In this document: one piece after another, positions 60,146 through 64,000 of the stretch
Numbering within the stretch: position 1 is the stretch's first letter
How the letters are laid out: each line of letters opens with the position of its first letter
NCBI RefSeq assembly: GCF_022288725.1
Contig: NZ_JAKNTA010000013.1
Span: 154,580 to 218,579, forward strand
Length of the DNA stretch: 64,000 nucleotides
Direction: 5' to 3'
From: Kitasatospora sp. A2-31
GTDB taxonomy: Bacteria; Actinomycetota; Actinomycetes; Streptomycetales; Streptomycetaceae
Notes under the pieces: generated by a model
Told to the model about the DNA's origin: nothing
The model's input: only the letters and a program-made list of their open reading frames with translations
Database searches by the model: none
Translations under genes and position numbers: made by a program

Positions 60146-61054
60146 ATGCCCGCCGACGTGACCTTCCCGCTGCCCGCCCCGTACGGCCCCGGCGCGGTGA
60201 CCGCGCGCTACCAGCGGCTCGGCGCCGGCAGCCCGCTCCTCCTGCTGCACGGCATCGGCCACCACTGGCAGGCCTGGGAGCCGGTGTTGCCCGCGCTCGC
60301 CGAGCGGCACGAGGTGATCGCCGTCGACCTGCCGGGGTTCGGCGCCTCGCCGTCGCTCCCGCCGGGGGTTCCGTACGGGCTGGACGCGGTCGTCCCTCTG
60401 CTCGGCCGGCTCTGCGCGGCCCTGGGGATCGAGCGCCCGCACGTCGCCGGGAACTCGCTCGGCGGGCTGCTGGCGCTCGGGCTCGGCAAGGCGGGGCTGG
60501 CCGCTTCGGTGACGGCGCTCGCCCCGGCCGGCTTCTGGACGGAGGCCGAGCGCCGCTACGCCTACGCCGTCCTCGGCGGGATGCGGATCGGCGCGCGGCT
60601 GCTGCCGCAGCCCGCCGTCGAACGGCTGGCCCGTACCCGGATCGGACGGGCGGGGCTGGTCTCCACCATCTACGCCCGCCCGGGCCGGCGAGATGCCGCT
60701 GCGGCGGCCGCCGAGACCAGGGCGCTGCGGGAGGCGACCGGTTTCGAGCCCACCCTGTCGGCCGGCCGCGGCCTGCGCTTCAGCGGGGACCTCGCCGCGC
60801 TCCCCGTCACGGTCGCCTGGGGCTCCCGGGACCGCATCCTGCTGCGGCGTCAGGGCGTCCGCGCGCTGCACGAACTGCCCGACGCCCGGCTGGTGCGGCT
60901 GCCCGGCTGCGGGCACGTGCCGATGAGCGACGACCCCGGACTGGTCGCCCGGGTGATCCTGGACACCTGCGGCCGCGCCGAGCGCTGGGACGCCCCGGCC
61001 GGGCGGGTCGCCGCTCAAGGGCCCGCCACCGGGCGCGGGCCGGCGCCTCTGTAG
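60146..61054 (+). CDS. Alpha/beta hydrolase
   Basis: A 302-residue serine hydrolase with an unknown ester or C-C bond substrate. The fold markers are LLLLHGIGHHWQAWEPVLPAL (oxyanion HG), VIAVDLPGFGASP, nucleophile elbow GNSLGG (Ser near 107), acid Asp in VAWGSRDRIL and catalytic His in PGCGHVPMSDDP. The cap region (~130-205) is Ala/Arg-rich. No signal peptide, so cytosolic. ATG 60146 follows AGAGGAG. It is divergent from the nuclease gene and unrelated in pathway. The Ala/Gly/Pro-rich last 25 residues are extra. Confidence 0.9.
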   Translation: MPADVTFPLPAPYGPGAVTARYQRLGAGSPLLLLHGIGHHWQAWEPVLPALAERHEVIAVDLPGFGASPSLPPGVPYGLDAVVPLLGRLCAALGIERPHVAGNSLGGLLALGLGKAGLAASVTALAPAGFWTEAERRYAYAVLGGMRIGARLLPQPAVERLARTRIGRAGLVSTIYARPGRRDAAAAAAETRALREATGFEPTLSAGRGLRFSGDLAALPVTVAWGSRDRILLRRQGVRALHELPDARLVRLPGCGHVPMSDDPGLVARVILDTCGRAERWDAPAGRVAAQGPATGRGPAPL

Positions 61055-61179
61055 CGGGCCCGCCGGGTGAGCCACGGGTGCGTCCCGGGTGCGCGGCGGT
61101 GCGCCGCGGGCCCGCTGCGGGGGAGCCGGGTCGGGCCGGAGGCCGGGGCCGTCCGCCCGCACGGCCCCGGGGGAGGGCG

Positions 61180-61599
61180 TCAGTCGGTCAGCGTGATCCG
61201 GATGCCGACGGTGCCGCGCTCGCCGCGCCGCAGCCGGCTGCCGAGCAGGGTGAGCACGCCCAGGAGGCCGTACTTCTGCCGCAGCAGCGTCCGGTAGGCG
61301 GCGGTCCGCTCGGGCCCGAGGATCTCGGCGGTGGCCGGGTACTGATCACCGGTCGGCCGGCCCTTGACGTCGCAGGGCCCGACCGTGACGTCGGCGCGGT
61401 TGCGGATCCGCTTGGCCTTCCAGGAATCCGCGACCGTCCAGATGCCCAGTGCGTCGCCGTCGCGGACCACCCAGACCGGGGTCGGCACGCCGGTGCCGTC
61501 CTTCTTGTAGGTCGTCACCAGCAGGTAGCTCCCCGAGGCGAGGCGGACCAGGCGTGCGAGCCGTTCCTGCCGGGCGGGGTCGGGCGTGGGGGCGTTCAT
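61180..61599 (-). CDS. PNPOx-fold (F420- or FMN-dependent) oxidoreductase
   Basis: A 139-residue split-barrel protein of the family often annotated as PPOX-class F420-dependent oxidoreductase. It reads SYLLVTTYKKDGTGVPTPVWVV, LGIWTVADSWKAKRIRNRAD, VTVGPCDVKGRPTG and ILGPERTAAYRTLLRQKYGLLG, where the KAKRIRN and C-D-x-x-G-x-P positions are the F420/FMN phosphate contacts of the family. ATG 61599 was chosen as it begins the usual short N-terminus; a start 11 codons upstream is possible. Convergent with the alpha/beta hydrolase across 125 bp. Substrate unknown. Confidence 0.87.
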   Translation of the reverse strand: MNAPTPDPARQERLARLVRLASGSYLLVTTYKKDGTGVPTPVWVVRDGDALGIWTVADSWKAKRIRNRADVTVGPCDVKGRPTGDQYPATAEILGPERTAAYRTLLRQKYGLLGVLTLLGSRLRRGERGTVGIRITLTD

Positions 61600-61660
61600 G
61601 CCGGGAAGTCTAGGCCCTGCCCGGGGCCGCACCGGGTCGCTCCGCCGGCGCCCTCGCCGG

Positions 61661-62974
61661 TCACACCCGGCGCAGCCGCCGGCGGGCCGAGTCGACCGTC
61701 CGGCGGACGGCGCGGGCGGCGCGGACGGACCTGCGCCGGCGGCGCCCGCCCACCGCGGTCGAGCCGCCGAGCGCCGTGGCGCCCGTGCGGGTGAACGCGA
61801 CCGGGACCGGAGGAGCCTCGGTGACCGCCACCGGGCCGGGGCGCCGGTGGATCAGCGACCGGCCGGCGGCCAGCAGCACCAGCGCTCCGCCGAGCGCGAC
61901 GGCCGTCCAGCCGCCCGGGCCGAGCGCGCGGCCGGCCTGCCGGATCGCGTGGGGCAGCACACCCGGGCTGGGTTCGGCCGACGCGGCCGCGGACGGATCG
62001 GCCGGCTCCTCCGCCAGGTACCCGACCGGCTCGACCTTGCCGACCGCCGCGAACCCCCAGTCCAGCAGGCTCGCGGCCTCGTCGTAGACGGTGGCCTGCG
62101 CCTCCGGGTGCATCACCGTCACCAGCAGCGTGCGGCCGTCGCGTTCGGCCGCACCGGTGAAGGTGGACCCGGCATTGGTGGTGTAGCCGTTCTTCACCCC
62201 GATCAGCCCGGGGTACTTGCCGAGCAGCCGGTCGGTGTTGGCGATGTCGAAAGAGGTCCGCTGCCCGGTCGTCTTGTCGACCCCGCCCGGGAAGCGGGCG
62301 GTCCGGGTGGAGCAGTACGCGCGGAAGTCGGCGTTGCGCAGCCCCGCCCGGGCGAACAGCGTCAGGTCGTACGCCGAGGAGACCTGGCCGTCCATGTCGT
62401 AGCCGTCCGGCGAGACCACGTGGGTGTCCCGGGCCTGCAGGGAGACCGCACGGGCCTGCATCTGCGCCACGGTCTGCGCGAGGCCGCCGTTCATGTGGGC
62501 CAGCACGTGGACGGCGTCGTTGCCGGAGCTGAGGAAGACGCCCCGCCAGAGGTCCTCGACCCGGTACGGCAGGTTCTCCTTGATGCCGACCAGGCTGCTG
62601 CCCGCGCCCAGGCCGGCCAGCTCGGCCGACGCCACCCGGTGCTCCAGCGAGCGGTCGAACTTGGGCAGCACGGTGTCCGCGAACAGCATCTTCAGCGTGC
62701 TGGCCGGCGGCAGCGGCAGGTGGGCGTTCTGCGCCGCCAGCACCTCACCGGTGGCCGCGTCCGCGATCAGCCAGGAGCGCCCGGTCAGCGGTGACGGCAG
62801 GGCGGGCGCGCCGGGCAGCGGCGCCACCTGGACGGCGGAGCGGCCCAGCCGCTCCCCGCCGACCACGCCGACCGCGTCCTGCGCGGTGGCCGCCGGCGCT
62901 GCGGAGACGAGGACCAGCGCGGCGACGGCCGAGGCCGCCGCGGGTCTCCTGACGTGGTGTGACCTCTGCTGCAC
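61661..62974 (-). CDS. D-alanyl-D-alanine carboxypeptidase (PBP5-type)
   Basis: A 437-residue extracytoplasmic penicillin-binding protein that trims the terminal D-Ala of cell wall pentapeptides. GTG 62974 opens a signal peptide (VRRPAAASAVAALVLVSAAP, cleavage near ATAQ). The catalytic motifs are ASTLK (SxxK), SSGND (SxN) and VKNGYTTNAG, where Asn replaces the Thr of the usual KTG box. A C-terminal transmembrane helix (GGWTAVALGGALVLLAAG) and an Arg-rich cytosolic tail anchor it. The ribosome site is weak. The upstream frame as far as 63919 is a shadow. Divergent from the epoxide-hydrolase-like gene. Confidence 0.92.
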   Translation of the reverse strand: MQQRSHHVRRPAAASAVAALVLVSAAPAATAQDAVGVVGGERLGRSAVQVAPLPGAPALPSPLTGRSWLIADAATGEVLAAQNAHLPLPPASTLKMLFADTVLPKFDRSLEHRVASAELAGLGAGSSLVGIKENLPYRVEDLWRGVFLSSGNDAVHVLAHMNGGLAQTVAQMQARAVSLQARDTHVVSPDGYDMDGQVSSAYDLTLFARAGLRNADFRAYCSTRTARFPGGVDKTTGQRTSFDIANTDRLLGKYPGLIGVKNGYTTNAGSTFTGAAERDGRTLLVTVMHPEAQATVYDEAASLLDWGFAAVGKVEPVGYLAEEPADPSAAASAEPSPGVLPHAIRQAGRALGPGGWTAVALGGALVLLAAGRSLIHRRPGPVAVTEAPPVPVAFTRTGATALGGSTAVGGRRRRRSVRAARAVRRTVDSARRRLRRV

Positions 62975-63190
62975 ACCGCGAACGTACCCGCACGGCCGCC
63001 GCCCCGCCCCGCCCGCTGCTCCGTCCGGGCGCCGTGGCCCCGGGGGAGTGCGACGGGAGACCACGACTGCGGGTCGGGCCGCTTCGGGCGGGGATCCGGG
63101 GTTCCCCGTCCGGCCGGTGGGGCAGGACGGATAGCGAACGGTCGGACGGATTCCGGCCCGTGACGACATGACGCGACCTGAGGAGCAGGG

Positions 63191-64000
63191 GTGGGCAACA
63201 TGACCAGGCACACCGACAGTGCCTACGGCGACATCCAGCACCGCGCGATCGAGGTGAACGGCGTCCGGCTGCACCTCGCCGAGCAGGGCGAGGGGCCGCT
63301 GGTCCTGCTGCTGCACGGCTTCCCGGAGAGCTGGTACTCCTGGCGCCACCAGTTCGCCCCGCTCGTCGCCGCCGGCTACCGCGTGGTCGCCCCCGACCAG
63401 CGCGGCTACGCCCGCAGCGAGCAGCCGGCGGCCGTCGACGCCTACACCCTCCTCCACCTGGTCGGCGACGTCACCGGCCTGATCACCGCGCTCGGCGGCG
63501 GCGAGCCGGCCGTGGTGGTCGGCCACGACTGGGGCGCGCCCGTCGCCTGGGCCGCCGCCGCGCTCCGGCCCGACCTGGTGCGCGGCGTGGCCGGCCTCAG
63601 CGTGCCGCCGCTGCCGGTCACCGGACTGCCGCCGCTGGCGCAGGCCCGGGAGCGGTTCGGCGACGGCTTCTACCAGAACTACTTCCAGCAGCCCGGCGTC
63701 GCCGACGCCGAGCTCGCCCAGGACCCGCGCTCGACCTTCCGCCGCATCCTGTTCAGCGGCTCCGGCGACCGCCCGGGGGCCGACCGCCCAGCCGCCTGGG
63801 TCGTCCCGGAGGGCAGGACCCTGCTGGACACCGTGCCCGACCCGGAGAAGCTGCCGCACTGGCTCACCGAGGACGACATCGAGGCCTTCGGCGCCGACTA
63901 CGCCGAGCACGGCGAGCACGCCTTCACCGGCCCGCTCAACTGGTACCGGAACATCGACCGCAACAACGAGCTGGGCGCCGCCTTCGCCGGGCGGGCCATC
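63191..64000 (+). CDS. Epoxide hydrolase-like alpha/beta hydrolase (3' end outside window)
   Basis: The first ~270 codons of a soluble-epoxide-hydrolase-type enzyme; the frame is open to the last base. The start is GTG 63191, with AGGAG 5 nt upstream; ATG 63200 in the same frame is the alternative. Motifs: LLLHGFPESWYSWRHQF (HGxP oxyanion loop), APDQRGYARSEQP, and nucleophile elbow VVVGHDWGAPVAW with Asp as nucleophile, which separates it from serine hydrolases. A cap domain follows (~150-260) with YQNYFQQPG and a late YRN, where cap tyrosines activate the epoxide. The catalytic His and acid lie beyond the window. Substrate unknown. Confidence 0.9.
   Translation, partial: MGNMTRHTDSAYGDIQHRAIEVNGVRLHLAEQGEGPLVLLLHGFPESWYSWRHQFAPLVAAGYRVVAPDQRGYARSEQPAAVDAYTLLHLVGDVTGLITALGGGEPAVVVGHDWGAPVAWAAAALRPDLVRGVAGLSVPPLPVTGLPPLAQARERFGDGFYQNYFQQPGVADAELAQDPRSTFRRILFSGSGDRPGADRPAAWVVPEGRTLLDTVPDPEKLPHWLTEDDIEAFGADYAEHGEHAFTGPLNWYRNIDRNNELGAAFAGRAI

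Overview
The window is very GC-rich chromosomal DNA, with third codon positions almost always G or C, frequent GTG starts and purine-rich ribosome sites. Gene content points to a streptomycete (Streptomyces or Kitasatospora): a secreted GH18 chitinase with a Thr/Pro linker, a PAS-PAS-GAF-SpoIIE-HATPase protein, a SepF paralogue, a large LuxR ATPase regulator, a class II lanthipeptide synthetase, virginiamycin B lyase, and a DevRS/OsdRK-type oxygen-stress island. I see no tRNA, rRNA, insertion sequence, prophage or CRISPR array.

Layout. 1-4641: 3' part of a chitinase, GNAT acetyltransferase, FAD oxidoreductase, YrhB/Imm35-like protein, hypothetical. 4691-15126: a catabolic block (AtuA-like protein, acyl-CoA carboxylase beta and biotin-carrying alpha subunits, acyl-CoA dehydrogenase), then a secreted cell-surface protein on the other strand, a 4-coumarate-CoA-ligase-like enzyme and a TetR regulator. 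15276-29443: SpoIIE-type phosphatase, TetR/MFS efflux pair with a clear operator, SepF-like protein, DinB protein, VTT membrane protein, a second MFS transporter divergent from a ROK regulator, TOBE-HTH protein, GDPD coupled to an AlkZ-like DNA glycosylase, AI-2E family permease. 29516-37910: virginiamycin B lyase, LuxR ATPase regulator, and a lanthipeptide synthetase whose adjacent candidate precursor has no cysteine.

38039-53697 is the most coherent region: an S30AE/HPF paralogue, two pyridoxamine-oxidase-fold proteins, an orphan cytochrome oxidase subunit I, a DevR/OsdR response regulator, a DevS/OsdK-like GAF kinase with the HPPM heme-pocket motif, a universal stress protein, an Acg-type nitroreductase and a copper P1B-ATPase operon. 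Six copies of a short dyad of the form GGGNC-N4-GGCCC lie in front of its genes and match the layout of the DevR/DosR box, so this looks like a hypoxia/dormancy regulon with its own sensor and regulator.

53831-64000 is ordinary accessory/core sequence: a small membrane protein, a TerD domain fused to a PD-(D/E)XK-like domain, a lipoprotein, a secreted LTD/ExeM-type nuclease, two alpha/beta hydrolases (the last cut by the window end), a PNPOx-fold oxidoreductase and a D-Ala-D-Ala carboxypeptidase.

All family assignments come from reading motifs and overall similarity by eye; no database search was run.
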